Positions 17,317 through 25,525 are shown, counted from the first letter of the stretch. The stretch is 64,000 nucleotides of DNA from Ligilactobacillus murinus DSM 20452 = NBRC 14221 (GCF_001591685.1 NZ_BCVJ01000003.1:1-64000), one strand, 5' to 3'. The notes: a model not told the origin generated them from the letters alone. Made by a program: numbers and translations.

Positions 17317-17886
17317 TTGAAAACATTAGACGGAAATTTATTTATTATTTGTGGTGCTCCTGGTAGTGGCAAGACAACGGTCCAAACGTATTTGACCAAA
17401 AATTTAGGATTTACAAAAGTGGTGACTCACACAACGCGTCCCAAGCGAAACGGTGAGCAAGACGGTAGCGACTATTATTTTGAAACAAAAGAAACGTTTT
17501 TTGATAAACACTATCTAGAGTACGTTACCTACGATGATAATTATTACGGCTCTTCATTTGAAGGACTTGAGCGTGCTTTAAAACAAACTAAGCGGGCTGT
17601 GATCGTTTTAGATACTAAGGGCGTTTTGACTTATTTAGATAAATTGCCAGCTGAGTTACTGACGGTGATTTTTTTAGAATTACCTTCTAAAGTAGTGCAA
17701 GTCGAGCGTTTGTATGCGCGCGGTGACAAAAAAGCCAAGATCAAGCAACGGCTGGCAAGTAAGGAAGCTAAGCGAGATGCGAAGTTACCGGCACAATTGC
17801 GTGCTAAGGCTCATGTACTGCAAAATGCAGAACTCCAGCAGACCTATGCTAAACTCGAACAACTCGTAGCTGATATTTTAGCGTAA
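17317..17886 (+). CDS. guanylate kinase-like P-loop protein
   Basis: This 189-residue protein has P-loop GAPGSGKTT and the GMP-binding THTTRPKRNGEQDGSDYYF segment, as in guanylate kinase. This would convert GMP to GDP in the cytoplasm. TTG at 17317 is proposed as the start because AGGTG lies 7 bases upstream; a GTG at 17308 overlaps that ribosome binding site. The second half, after the YDDNYYGSS segment, is less typical. Lactobacilli commonly carry a canonical gmk plus such a divergent homologue, so this may be the accessory copy. It lies 50 bases before a Fur-family gene. Confidence 0.75.
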   Translation: MKTLDGNLFIICGAPGSGKTTVQTYLTKNLGFTKVVTHTTRPKRNGEQDGSDYYFETKETFFDKHYLEYVTYDDNYYGSSFEGLERALKQTKRAVIVLDTKGVLTYLDKLPAELLTVIFLELPSKVVQVERLYARGDKKAKIKQRLASKEAKRDAKLPAQLRAKAHVLQNAELQQTYAKLEQLVADILA

Positions 17887-17936
17887 AGCGTGGTATCATA
17901 GTAAATAGTAATAATTATTCTTTAGGGGGGATAGGC

Positions 17937-18359
17937 TTGATCAATGAAGCACTCAGAGTGTTGCAAAGCCACCATTATCGGATCACCAAGCAAAGACGTA
18001 GCTTGTTAGAGTACTTATGTGGTTTTAAAGAACAATATGTCAGTATTACCCAAGTGACTGAGCATATGAAACAACTTTATCCAGGGATGAGTTATAATAC
18101 GGTTTACCGGAATCTAAAAGATTTTAGTGAATTAGGCATCATTGAGACCAAGAATAAGCCTACAGGTGCCTGTGTTAAATATCAATGTGATTTTGATCGG
18201 TTACACCATCATCACTTTATCTGTCAAAATTGTGGGCGAGTACGTGAGGTCAAGATGTGTCCTTTGACGATCTTTCAAGATCAATTGGAAGGATGTGTGA
18301 TCGAAGGCCACCGATTTGAACTCTATGGTCTTTGTCCAAAATGTGCTAAGTTACAATAA
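17937..18359 (+). CDS. Fur-family metal-dependent repressor
   Basis: This 140-residue regulator starts at TTG, with AGGGGGG 7 bases upstream. The N-terminal winged helix shows TKQRRSLLEYL and YNTVYRNLKDFSELGI, as in Fur, Zur and PerR. The dimerisation part has a histidine-rich HHHHFICQNCG segment and the two CxxC pairs CQNC and CPKC that hold the structural zinc. The sequence does not decide between Fur, Zur and PerR. An AT-rich near-palindrome (GTAATAATTATTC, about 17907-17919) lies just upstream and could be an autoregulatory site. Confidence 0.88.
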   Translation: MINEALRVLQSHHYRITKQRRSLLEYLCGFKEQYVSITQVTEHMKQLYPGMSYNTVYRNLKDFSELGIIETKNKPTGACVKYQCDFDRLHHHHFICQNCGRVREVKMCPLTIFQDQLEGCVIEGHRFELYGLCPKCAKLQ

Positions 18360-18438
18360 AATTTAGCAAATCTTTAAACTGCTAGGTCCACAGATGTAGT
18401 AGGATTAGAGTAGTAAGAAAAAAATTGGGGGTAATAAA

Positions 18439-18915
18439 ATGGCATATCGTACACCGCCTTTGTTGACACCATTTGCGATCTTGTCGATCGTTTTGGCCTT
18501 GGGGGCTACCAATGTGGCAGTCAACAAAGTGACTCATACTACTGAAGGAAAAGCCGTTGAAAAAGTTTCCTCCAGTAGTGTTAGCTCGATCTCAAGTTCT
18601 ATAGATAGTGAGCGAGCAAGTAGTAGCGAGCGCGATGACGAGGATAAGAGTTCAAGCTCGGATAAAGTCAGTTCAAGTTCAACTTCAACGACGGATGATG
18701 AGGAGACAACAAGCTCAGCAAATAAGACCTCAAGCAGTGTTGAAGACGATACGACACAAGATGATAGCCAAGCACAAAGTTCGACCACGCGTCAAAGTAG
18801 TAGCTCTAGTGCAAGAACTGACCAAACTGAACGTGAGTCGACCAAACAAGATGGCGTACAAAATAATACGCAACCAAATGATAACAATACAACGCAGGAT
18901 AATAATGCGCAATAG
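18439..18915 (+). CDS. single-pass membrane protein with Ser/Asp/Glu-rich tail
   Basis: This is a 158-residue protein with one hydrophobic segment at about residues 8-29 (PLLTPFAILSIVLALGATNV) and then about 125 residues of almost pure Ser, Thr, Asp, Glu, Gln and Asn. No lipobox, sortase motif or folded domain is seen. The segment could be an uncleaved signal anchor, placing the disordered tail outside the cell. It has a GGGGGT ribosome binding site and ends 11 bases before the next gene, so the two are probably co-transcribed. The family is unknown to me. Confidence 0.7.
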   Translation: MAYRTPPLLTPFAILSIVLALGATNVAVNKVTHTTEGKAVEKVSSSSVSSISSSIDSERASSSERDDEDKSSSSDKVSSSSTSTTDDEETTSSANKTSSSVEDDTTQDDSQAQSSTTRQSSSSSARTDQTERESTKQDGVQNNTQPNDNNTTQDNNAQ

Positions 18916-18926
18916 GGGGTAAGAAT

Positions 18927-19829
18927 GTGTTTAGTATTTTAGGGATGATCAATAGTTATATTGGTTATTTTAATATGAATGCTACGCTCAAAAATCGGAT
19001 CTACACGATCGTTGGGGGTGTAGGTAATTTCTATTTGCTTTATGTTGCTTACCGCTTTTTTGCAAATGGTTTTATCGTTCGTGGTCTGCTGTTTATCTTA
19101 GCTTTCTTAGCGTTACTGTATTTCACATATCTCAATATTTTGTACTTCTTTACGGAAGATCGGGTCTCAAAGCTCGATATCTCGCCTAAAGTTGAAAAAA
19201 TGTTGGGCGTCAAGATCCCTGATACACGTGCCGCAGAAAATGCTGGAGTAGCTCCAGGTTTTATGCAGACTAATGGGATCTTCAAAGATGAAGAGTTTTT
19301 ACCATCGACGTTGCAGACAAACCATAAGCAACGGGAGAATTTACAAAAAGTCGTGGCTCAATTAGAGCAGGTCGGGTATCTCCAGCTTGATTTTGGTGGT
19401 AAAGATAAAGAGCTTTTTAAAAAGGCTAAAAGTGGTGATCGTTTCTTTGCACTAAATGAACCGGTAGCCTTACCATATTACGAGTTGCGTGAGGTCAATG
19501 GTAAATTGTTAGTCTATGGTGGCGTCAATCAGATCGAACGCCAAGAACTCGGCGAAGTGACCCAAGTAGGGCTACTACGAGGGATCGAAGCTTTGAAACG
19601 TTACCGTCTTTCTTTAGCAGCTGTTGCTTTGACAGGTGGTCCATATAAGTTTGCGGGCCGGTCAACGATGATGCAAAAAGATGAACCGTATAAACTAGAG
19701 ATCCAGGTCGCATATCGTCCTAAAGAAGAGGAATTGTCCGATTTAGGCTCTGAGATCAGAGAAGATATCGAACAAGTAAAAAGAGTCGATGCTGTTGATA
19801 AAACTTTACGACGTCGGCGCGATAAATAA
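18927..19829 (+). CDS. conserved membrane-anchored protein, lactobacillar (DUF6681-like)
   Basis: This 300-residue protein starts at GTG after AGGGGGTAAGAAT; the nearby ATG is in another frame. It has two hydrophobic segments at about residues 26-45 and 49-74, then a soluble cytosolic region of about 220 residues with mixed charge. I think it matches a lactobacillar family of unknown function (DUF6681-like), but this is from memory of overall shape and is not certain. It is coupled to the Ser/Asp-rich membrane protein just upstream, so they may act together at the envelope. Confidence 0.65.
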   Translation: MFSILGMINSYIGYFNMNATLKNRIYTIVGGVGNFYLLYVAYRFFANGFIVRGLLFILAFLALLYFTYLNILYFFTEDRVSKLDISPKVEKMLGVKIPDTRAAENAGVAPGFMQTNGIFKDEEFLPSTLQTNHKQRENLQKVVAQLEQVGYLQLDFGGKDKELFKKAKSGDRFFALNEPVALPYYELREVNGKLLVYGGVNQIERQELGEVTQVGLLRGIEALKRYRLSLAAVALTGGPYKFAGRSTMMQKDEPYKLEIQVAYRPKEEELSDLGSEIREDIEQVKRVDAVDKTLRRRRDK

Positions 19830-19835
19830 AATATG

Positions 19836-19892
19836 AATAAAGCGGGACTCACTATGATGCGTATTTGCATCGCAGTGAGTCCCGCTTTATTT
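19836..19892. terminator. bidirectional terminator with GATGC-type loop
   Basis: A perfect outer stem of about 15 bp (AAAGCGGGACTCACT and its complement) surrounds an inner ATGATGC-gtattt-GCATCGC hairpin. It ends both the plus-strand membrane protein gene and the minus-strand esterase gene. The same inner hairpin recurs at 51.58 and 51.66 kb. Confidence 0.85.
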
Positions 19893-19893
19893 A

Positions 19894-20856
19894 CTAGTCA
19901 GCGATCTGTGTTTCAAATAACCAGTTAAAGACTTGATCGTTGACCCCAACATGCATATCTTCATGACCATACTCTGGTAAGATCAAATGTTCTTTTGGTG
20001 CTGTGATCTGATTGTAGATCGCAAATTGCGTTGAGGGGAAACAAACCTCATCTTCAAGTCCAGTGATCATTTTGACAGGGCATTGGATCCGTTGGGCAAG
20101 ATTTTTGATATCGATATAGGCCAAAGTTTCCATGAGTTTAGTTTCAGTCTTATGGAAAGGATCGGAGAATTTGAAGTAACGGAAAAGCTCATCATAGGCT
20201 TCACTGTGGTTGCCCAGCTCTAAGACCCGCTTAAAGTCACCTAAAAAAGGATAGATCGCGATCGTTTGTTGAATGCGCTGATTTAACGCAGAAGCAACTA
20301 ACGCCAACGCCCCGCCTTGTGAACCGCCATAGCTATAGAGTTTAGTCTCATCGACTTGAGGTAACTGGGCAACGAGCTCGATCAAACTATAGACATCTAA
20401 GTAGATATCCTTGAAGAAAAGGTGTTTCGGTCCTTTTGTCGCTCCCCGAATGACTTGGCCTTTGACGGTGATCCCATCAAAAGTGGCGTGATCAAGTGAG
20501 CGCCCTGCTTGACCTCGGACATCCATAGCCACGACACCAGCTTTACCTGCCGTTAGACTTAACAAAGTTGCCCAATCAGGGGATCGTCCCATATAACCGT
20601 GGAAATAAAAGATCGTTGGCACGGGCTTTTCACTTTTAGGTAAAAGGCATTTAGCATAGACTTGACCGTGGTTAGTTCCCGGAAAAGTTAAACTATAGCA
20701 GTCAACTTGAGGGATCTTGAAGTCAAGTGGGGTCAATTTTTTAGTGGGGATCTCAAGTGAGGCTAATTCTTGATCCCAAAATTCATGAAAATCATTAGGA
20801 GTGGGGAAGGACCCCTGATAATTTTGCATTGCAACTAAACTCATCGTATCTTTCAT
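19894..20856 (-). CDS. CE7-family acetylesterase (cephalosporin C deacetylase/acetylxylan esterase type)
   Basis: This 320-residue alpha/beta hydrolase has the CE7 signature: the oxyanion region FYFHGYMGRSPDW, the RGQ motif in VRGQAGRS, the nucleophile GGSQGG (Ser about 179), and a late histidine in GHEDM. It removes acetyl groups from small sugars or antibiotics in the cytoplasm. It is the last gene of the leftward operon with the Na+/solute symporter and lies next to nanA/nanE. A role in de-O-acetylating imported sialic acids is a reasonable inference, not shown by sequence alone. Confidence 0.85.
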   Translation of the reverse strand: MKDTMSLVAMQNYQGSFPTPNDFHEFWDQELASLEIPTKKLTPLDFKIPQVDCYSLTFPGTNHGQVYAKCLLPKSEKPVPTIFYFHGYMGRSPDWATLLSLTAGKAGVVAMDVRGQAGRSLDHATFDGITVKGQVIRGATKGPKHLFFKDIYLDVYSLIELVAQLPQVDETKLYSYGGSQGGALALVASALNQRIQQTIAIYPFLGDFKRVLELGNHSEAYDELFRYFKFSDPFHKTETKLMETLAYIDIKNLAQRIQCPVKMITGLEDEVCFPSTQFAIYNQITAPKEHLILPEYGHEDMHVGVNDQVFNWLFETQIAD

Positions 20857-20879
20857 TATAAATTTAAATTCCTTTCACT

Positions 20880-22382
20880 TTAATTTTTTACTTTATCCTT
20901 GAGCGTGTAGATCGTTAAACCTTGGTTATCTTTATTATTTCCTGGGAAAAGTAGACTAGCTAGGTAGCCTAAAACAACAGCGGCAGTGAAGGAAACAGTT
21001 GCCACTAAAAGAGAGGAGATATGCAAAGAATCAACGTAGAAGGCTAAAAGCACACTCAAAGCAAATCCGATCAAGACTCCGCGTGCATTAGCGCGTTTGG
21101 TGAAGATCCCTAGTGCAAAGAGTCCAGCTACAGGGACCCCGAAGAGCCCGGAAACAGTCAAGAAGACGTTCCAAGTATCGGAAGTGTTACCCATCGTGAA
21201 GTAAACTGTGATCGTAGTACTGATGACACCAGCGATGATGATCACCAAACGAGCTAAAGTAACGTCTGACATCCCCTTGAATTTATTGTTAAAGAAGCGT
21301 TGCTTAAAGTCAGTTACAAAGCAAGCAGAGATCGAGTTCAAACTTGAGGCGATCGTTGATTGTGCCGCCGCAAAGATCCCGGCGATAACAAAACCTGCGA
21401 TCCCAGCTGGAAGTTGTGTGATGACAAAGTAAGGTACGATCGCACTGGTGTTGAAATCTTTTGGTAAGCTAGCAGCATTTTGGTAGAAGGCGTAGAGGAT
21501 CGTTCCCATTCCAAAGAACAAGGGGATCGTCAAAATGCCAAGAAAACCAGTTGTCCAAAGTGATTTGATCGTATCTTTCAAAGATTTAGTGGTTTGGTAG
21601 CGTTGGACAACGTCTTGACTACCAGTGTATTGATACAGACTATTGACGAATTGACCAACAAAGATCAATGGAACAAAAGCTGCTAGATCATTGATCTTAA
21701 AGTCAGCACTGGAGAGGATCTTGTGGTTGCTAGCGGCGGTATGGGCAACAGTCGCAAAGCCACCATCGATCGAGAAGACCCCGATAAAGATGATGAGCAA
21801 AGCCCCACCGATCAAAACGAAGGCTTGGATCACGTCGCTCCAGATGACCCCTTCGATCCCACCAAGGAAGGTATAAATGATACACATTATCCCAACACAG
21901 GCTGCAACGAGTAAAGGATCGATATCAGTCACTGAAGCGACCGCTAATACAGGTAGGTAAGTTACCACCGCGACCCGTCCGATATGATAAATAATGAATA
22001 GCAAACTACTTAAGGCACGGATCAGCGGACTAAAGCGCGCTTCAAGATATTCATAAGCGGTCGTGACTTTTAACTTGCGAAAGAAAGGGACATAATAATG
22101 ATTTAAGATCGGGATGATCGGGATGATAACTAATGATCCGATCGCATATGACCAGTCTGAGAGAAAGGCCCGCTCAGGCACCGACATGAAAGTGATCGAG
22201 CTAAGTGTCGTTGCAAAGATACTGATCCCAGCTGCCCAAGCCGGGATCTTACCGCCAGCTTTGAAGAAAGCATCGGTATCTTTACTTGAACGTTTGGTAA
22301 AGTATGCGCCAACTAGTAACATTCCGACTAAATATAAGACAACGACGATCCAGTTTGCCAGTCCCAAACCTACTTTTTCCAT
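20880..22382 (-). CDS. sodium:solute symporter, probable sialic acid transporter
   Basis: This 500-residue SSS-family protein has about 13 membrane helices. Motifs include FATTLSSITFMSVPERAF in TM2 (a substrate/Na+ site region) and FLGGIEGVIWSDVIQAFVL. The start at 22382 (MEKVGLG) lies 10 bases after GAGG; the upstream in-frame GTG overlaps this site. SSS transporters of the SiaT/NanT type import sialic acid with sodium in several firmicutes. Its position beside nanK, nanA and nanE, with no other sugar transporter in the locus, supports that substrate. The gene is in a four-gene leftward operon. Confidence 0.85.
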   Translation of the reverse strand: MEKVGLGLANWIVVVLYLVGMLLVGAYFTKRSSKDTDAFFKAGGKIPAWAAGISIFATTLSSITFMSVPERAFLSDWSYAIGSLVIIPIIPILNHYYVPFFRKLKVTTAYEYLEARFSPLIRALSSLLFIIYHIGRVAVVTYLPVLAVASVTDIDPLLVAACVGIMCIIYTFLGGIEGVIWSDVIQAFVLIGGALLIIFIGVFSIDGGFATVAHTAASNHKILSSADFKINDLAAFVPLIFVGQFVNSLYQYTGSQDVVQRYQTTKSLKDTIKSLWTTGFLGILTIPLFFGMGTILYAFYQNAASLPKDFNTSAIVPYFVITQLPAGIAGFVIAGIFAAAQSTIASSLNSISACFVTDFKQRFFNNKFKGMSDVTLARLVIIIAGVISTTITVYFTMGNTSDTWNVFLTVSGLFGVPVAGLFALGIFTKRANARGVLIGFALSVLLAFYVDSLHISSLLVATVSFTAAVVLGYLASLLFPGNNKDNQGLTIYTLKDKVKN

Positions 22383-22407
22383 AATAAAATTCACCTCGTA
22401 TTTGAAT

Positions 22408-23568
22408 TTAAACTTCTAATTGTGTGGATCTTTGAATGTAATATTTCAATAACAGTGGTGCGATCAAAGTTGTAATGACGGTAACGACGATCATTGCCGT
22501 ATAGTGATTTTGATCGATCAGATGGGTGCTTAAGGCAACGTTAGTAACGACCAGCGCCATTTCGCCACGTGAGACCATCCCCGCGCCAACAATGTTTGCA
22601 GCGTTGGTAGATAGGCCAAAACATCTTGCTCCCAAACCACAACCGATCTGTTTGCCCAAGATAGCAACGATGATCAAACATGTGATAAATAAGATATCTT
22701 TACTCATGCCAACAAAACTGATATTTAATCCGATGCTGACAAAAAAGACGGGGATAAAGACCGCATAGCCGATCGGTTCGATCTTTAAAGCGAGTCGTTC
22801 TTTAAAGGTGGTCTCGGAGATCGCTAAACCGGCAAAATAAGCCCCTAAAACATCGCTCATCCCCAGACTGACTGCTAAAAAAGCAAAACCAAAACAAAGG
22901 ACCAAAGCTGCGGTCGTTTCATTTTCACTTGCATTTAACCGACTAAAAACAGCTAAAAACTTAGGAACGAACCATTTACCTAAGCTAAGAGCAAGAACAA
23001 AGAACAATAACATCAAGCCAAGCATCAAGGGGATCGATCGTGGTGAAGTTGCTGTGGTCCCAAAAAGTGAGACACAGATCCCCAGCAAAATAACACAGAT
23101 AATATCATCGGCTACTGCAGCGCCTAAGATCATAGAGCCTTCGGGACTGTTTAAACGTTGCATCTCGCGTAAGACTTGAACGGTGATGCTGACTGAAGTA
23201 GCGCTTAAGATCAGTCCTAAAAATATCGCCGTCTTAGCACTAAAGCCAAAAACGTAATAGCACAACAAAAAGGCACTTGCCGTCGGGACGATCACCCCTA
23301 AGATCGCCACAGTCAAGGAAGGTTTCCAATAGTGGAGCAAAGCCTTGAGATCACCTTCGAGCCCAGCGATAAACATCAATACGATCACCCCAAGTTCAGC
23401 AAAGTAGTGGGTAAAAGTATTGGGGGCTAGGAGGTTCAAGACTGCCGGACCAGCTAGGACTCCGACCAACAACTCACCGATCACACTAGGAAAGTTGAAG
23501 ATGTTTGAAAGATGAGCTCCGAGTTTGGTAAGTAATAAAATGATGACTAATTGGAGCAGATAAGACAT
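22408..23568 (-). CDS. CPA2-family Na+/H+ antiporter in the sialic acid operon
   Basis: This 386-residue membrane protein, paralogous to the antiporter at 14177, has the same layout: FNFPSVIGELLVGVLAGP near the start, VADDIICVILL in the core and GMVSRGEMALVVTNVAL near the end. It has about 12 helices and no cytosolic nucleotide-binding domain. The start at 23568 follows GAGGTGATCTT. It lies between a TIM-barrel gene and the Na+-coupled symporter, with gaps of 11 and 25 bases. It may expel the sodium that enters with the substrate; this is inference from context. Confidence 0.85.
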   Translation of the reverse strand: MSYLLQLVIILLLTKLGAHLSNIFNFPSVIGELLVGVLAGPAVLNLLAPNTFTHYFAELGVIVLMFIAGLEGDLKALLHYWKPSLTVAILGVIVPTASAFLLCYYVFGFSAKTAIFLGLILSATSVSITVQVLREMQRLNSPEGSMILGAAVADDIICVILLGICVSLFGTTATSPRSIPLMLGLMLLFFVLALSLGKWFVPKFLAVFSRLNASENETTAALVLCFGFAFLAVSLGMSDVLGAYFAGLAISETTFKERLALKIEPIGYAVFIPVFFVSIGLNISFVGMSKDILFITCLIIVAILGKQIGCGLGARCFGLSTNAANIVGAGMVSRGEMALVVTNVALSTHLIDQNHYTAMIVVTVITTLIAPLLLKYYIQRSTQLEV

Positions 23569-23579
23569 CTAAGATCACC

Positions 23580-24317
23580 TCAGTTTTCCAATAAGCGATT
23601 TACCAATTGAACTTGGCTAGCCAATTCGTCTAGATCAGCAGTCCCATATTCCAAGAAAACGGGGACATCTGTTTTAAGCGACTTTAGCATTGGTTGCCAA
23701 TCTGTATCGCCTTTGCCTAAGAGAACAGTCTGTTTGGCATGGATATCTTTTAGGTGAAAGACACTGATCTGGTCGCATAGAGCCAAGAAAGCTTTTGTAG
23801 GATCCTCATTTATCCAATACCAGTTACCTGAATCAAAGGTATAGCCTAAAGAAAGTTTTTCACTGCGATCAAATGTTAGCTCTTGGGTGATCGCACTGAG
23901 CTTACCGTTAACATTGGGCTGATTTTCGATCGTCACGTTGATAGGGCTGTTAGCTAAAAGATCATGGAGTCGTTTTAGCTTAGCATCACTGAACAATAGA
24001 TCAATGTGACCTAAGCTGTATTTGAGATTTTTGATCCCGATCTTTTCGGCTAAAGCTAGCTGTTGTTCTAACTTGGGTGCGAAATGATCACCTAAAAATA
24101 ATTCTTCGGGGACTGAATAATAGAGGCCCCAGTTATTTTTTTGACAGAGCTTTGCAATTTGTTCTAACTCCCAGACCTTGGTCGCTGGAGCAAAGAATTC
24201 GCCCCGCACTTCGATATTGTCAATTGGCCAAGCATCGACGTCTAAAAGACAGGCTAACTGACTTTTAGAGCGTTCTAACTGGGGTAAAAAGACAGCTGTA
24301 TTAAGTGAGACTTGCAT
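23580..24317 (-). CDS. TIM-barrel sugar isomerase/epimerase-like protein
   Basis: This 245-residue xylose isomerase-like/AP endonuclease 2-type TIM barrel starts at 24317 (MQVSLNTAVF) after GAGGTGG; the longer frame includes the upstream leader terminator. Family-like strands are seen in DNIEVRGEFF, NVTIENQP, LGYTFDSGNWYW and ISVFHLKDIH, which would supply Glu, Asp and His metal ligands. Such proteins isomerise or epimerise sugars and their phosphates. It heads the leftward operon beside the sialic acid genes, so its substrate may be a sialic acid or amino sugar derivative, but the reaction is unknown. Confidence 0.75.
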   Translation of the reverse strand: MQVSLNTAVFLPQLERSKSQLACLLDVDAWPIDNIEVRGEFFAPATKVWELEQIAKLCQKNNWGLYYSVPEELFLGDHFAPKLEQQLALAEKIGIKNLKYSLGHIDLLFSDAKLKRLHDLLANSPINVTIENQPNVNGKLSAITQELTFDRSEKLSLGYTFDSGNWYWINEDPTKAFLALCDQISVFHLKDIHAKQTVLLGKGDTDWQPMLKSLKTDVPVFLEYGTADLDELASQVQLVNRLLEN

Positions 24318-24340
24318 TTTATCCACCTCGCTAAGTTGGT

Positions 24341-24397
24341 AAAAAAAGACAAAAACCGCACTAAAAAGGACTTGAGCCAAGCCTTTATCAGTACGGT
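24341..24397 (-). terminator. leader terminator/attenuator of the symporter operon
   Basis: On the minus strand ACCGTACTGATAAAGG pairs imperfectly with CCTTTTTAGTGCGGT (24355-24369 with 24382-24397) and is followed by TTTTTGTCTTTTTTT. It lies after the operon promoter (24440-24468) and before the first ribosome binding site. It is therefore well placed to attenuate the operon rather than to end a gene. Confidence 0.6.
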
Positions 24398-24439
24398 TGA
24401 ATTATTTATTCTGAATTGTTGAATTTCTATTACACACAG

Positions 24440-24468
24440 ATCATAACATAACTAGAAACTGATGTAAA
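24440..24468 (-). promoter_or_regulatory. promoter of the TIM-barrel/symporter operon
   Basis: On the minus strand, TTTACA (24463-24468) and TATGAT (24440-24445) are separated by exactly 17 bp. The -35 box overlaps a cre-like sequence. Confidence 0.7.
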
Positions 24469-24476
24469 CGCTTTAT
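24463..24476. promoter_or_regulatory. cre-like site (CcpA)
   Basis: TGTAAACGCTTTAT matches the cre consensus TGWAANCGNTNWCA at all but the last two positions. It overlaps the -35 box of the operon promoter, so CcpA would repress the symporter operon in the presence of preferred sugars. The site also covers the last bases of the ROK kinase gene. Confidence 0.6.
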
Positions 24477-25336
24477 TTTATAAATGGATAGACAGCACCG
24501 TAAAGTTGTGCTTTATCCGCTAAAGTAGCGACTTTTAATTGGGTCTGACAAAGCCCTGGTGGGAGGATCAAAGCTAATTGTTCATTTAAGAGTTGTAACA
24601 AGTAGTCTTTTTGCTGACAAACAGCGCCTCCGATCAATAGGACCTCGGGATCAAAGAGCAGTAAAATGTTGCTCAAGCCTTGAGCGACCTCTTTGGCCCA
24701 AGCTTTAAGTAACGATAGATAAGGTTCTTGGCCTGCTTTGGCGAGTTCAAACCCTTCCTTGACGCTGAGATCAAATGGCGCAAGTTTAGCCTCTAGACTA
24801 AGAGTTGATGCGCGTTGTTCAAAATTAGTCTGGGTTTTAGGGCAAAAGAGCGTGTAGCCAAGCGAATTGGCTGTTCCGTGCGCCCCAGAAGCGAGCTGGC
24901 CATTGGCTAAATATGCCCCGCCGATCCCAGTTCCTAAAGCTACACAATAGGCACTTTTGGCATTTTTAGCTGCTCCAAGAACTGCTTCACCCAAAAGCGC
25001 AGCGTCGACGTCATTGACGACAAAAACCAAAAGCCCAGTTGCTTCTTCGAGGCGGGCTTTAAGTGGGGTCCCTTGATAATCAAGGATCGTTGGGCCGGCG
25101 TATTGGATACTACCATCTGAGGCCACGATCCCAGCGGTACTGATGCCGATCCCCGCAAGTTCATATTTATGGCTGAACTTTTGACTGAGTTCAAGTAAGG
25201 TCTTTAAGATCTGACCATCTTTATTTTTATTAGTCGGCACACTACCGGTTTGTTCTAGCGTAAGTTCAGGTGTGAGCAGCGCATATTTGATCGTTGTGCC
25301 ACCAACATCAAATGCGAGTAGTGGTTTATTTGGCAT
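24473..25336 (-). CDS. nanK: ROK-family N-acetylmannosamine kinase
   Basis: This 287-residue sugar kinase opens with DVGGTTIKYALL, the ATP-binding phosphate motif of ROK proteins. The DNDVDAA-like catalytic region is VVNDVDAALLGEA, followed by ALGTGIGGAYLANGQL. The usual ROK zinc motif CxCGxxGC is not evident after GAHGTANSLGY, a feature seen in several ManNAc kinases. It would phosphorylate ManNAc, made by NanA, to the substrate of NanE. It is divergent from nanA, with a shared, palindrome-rich control region. Confidence 0.82.
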   Translation of the reverse strand: MPNKPLLAFDVGGTTIKYALLTPELTLEQTGSVPTNKNKDGQILKTLLELSQKFSHKYELAGIGISTAGIVASDGSIQYAGPTILDYQGTPLKARLEEATGLLVFVVNDVDAALLGEAVLGAAKNAKSAYCVALGTGIGGAYLANGQLASGAHGTANSLGYTLFCPKTQTNFEQRASTLSLEAKLAPFDLSVKEGFELAKAGQEPYLSLLKAWAKEVAQGLSNILLLFDPEVLLIGGAVCQQKDYLLQLLNEQLALILPPGLCQTQLKVATLADKAQLYGAVYPFIK

Positions 25337-25375
25337 AAGACGTCACTTCTTTCGTAAGATTATGTTTGCGTTTTC

Positions 25376-25404
25376 ATGATAGCATTAGAAAATAATTTTC
25401 TCAA
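25376..25404 (-). promoter_or_regulatory. nanK promoter
   Basis: On the minus strand TTGAGA (25399-25404) and TATCAT (25376-25381) are 17 bp apart. The perfect palindrome at 25388-25400 fills the spacer, so a bound regulator would block RNA polymerase. Confidence 0.65.
25388..25400. promoter_or_regulatory. GAAAATAATTTTC operator candidate
   Basis: A 13-bp perfect palindrome lies in the nanK promoter spacer. Close variants occur at 25473-25483 (GAAAATAATTA) and 25499-25509 (GAAATAATTTT); the last overlaps the nanA -35 box. RpiR-family NanR regulators bind AT-rich GAAA...TTTC-type sites, and such a regulator is encoded at 27244. Assignment is inference. Confidence 0.55.
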
Positions 25405-25496
25405 ATCAAAAACTAGAAAAAAATTTTATTTCCGTGTAAACCCTTATCCATGTAAGGTTATTTGTAATGAATGAAAATAATTACCGTTCTTTAAAC

Positions 25497-25525
25497 TTGA
25501 AATAATTTTTATCATAGTTTATGCT
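25497..25525 (+). promoter_or_regulatory. nanA promoter
   Basis: TTGAAA (25497-25502) and TATGCT (25520-25525) have a 17-bp spacer. The third GAAATAATTTT variant covers the -35 box. The leader then carries a sequence at 25535-25560 that recurs at 24395-24433. Confidence 0.65.

Noticed and set aside
18534-18788. Minus-strand frame of 84 codons
   Set aside because: It mirrors the Ser-rich low-complexity gene on the plus strand and has no ribosome binding site.
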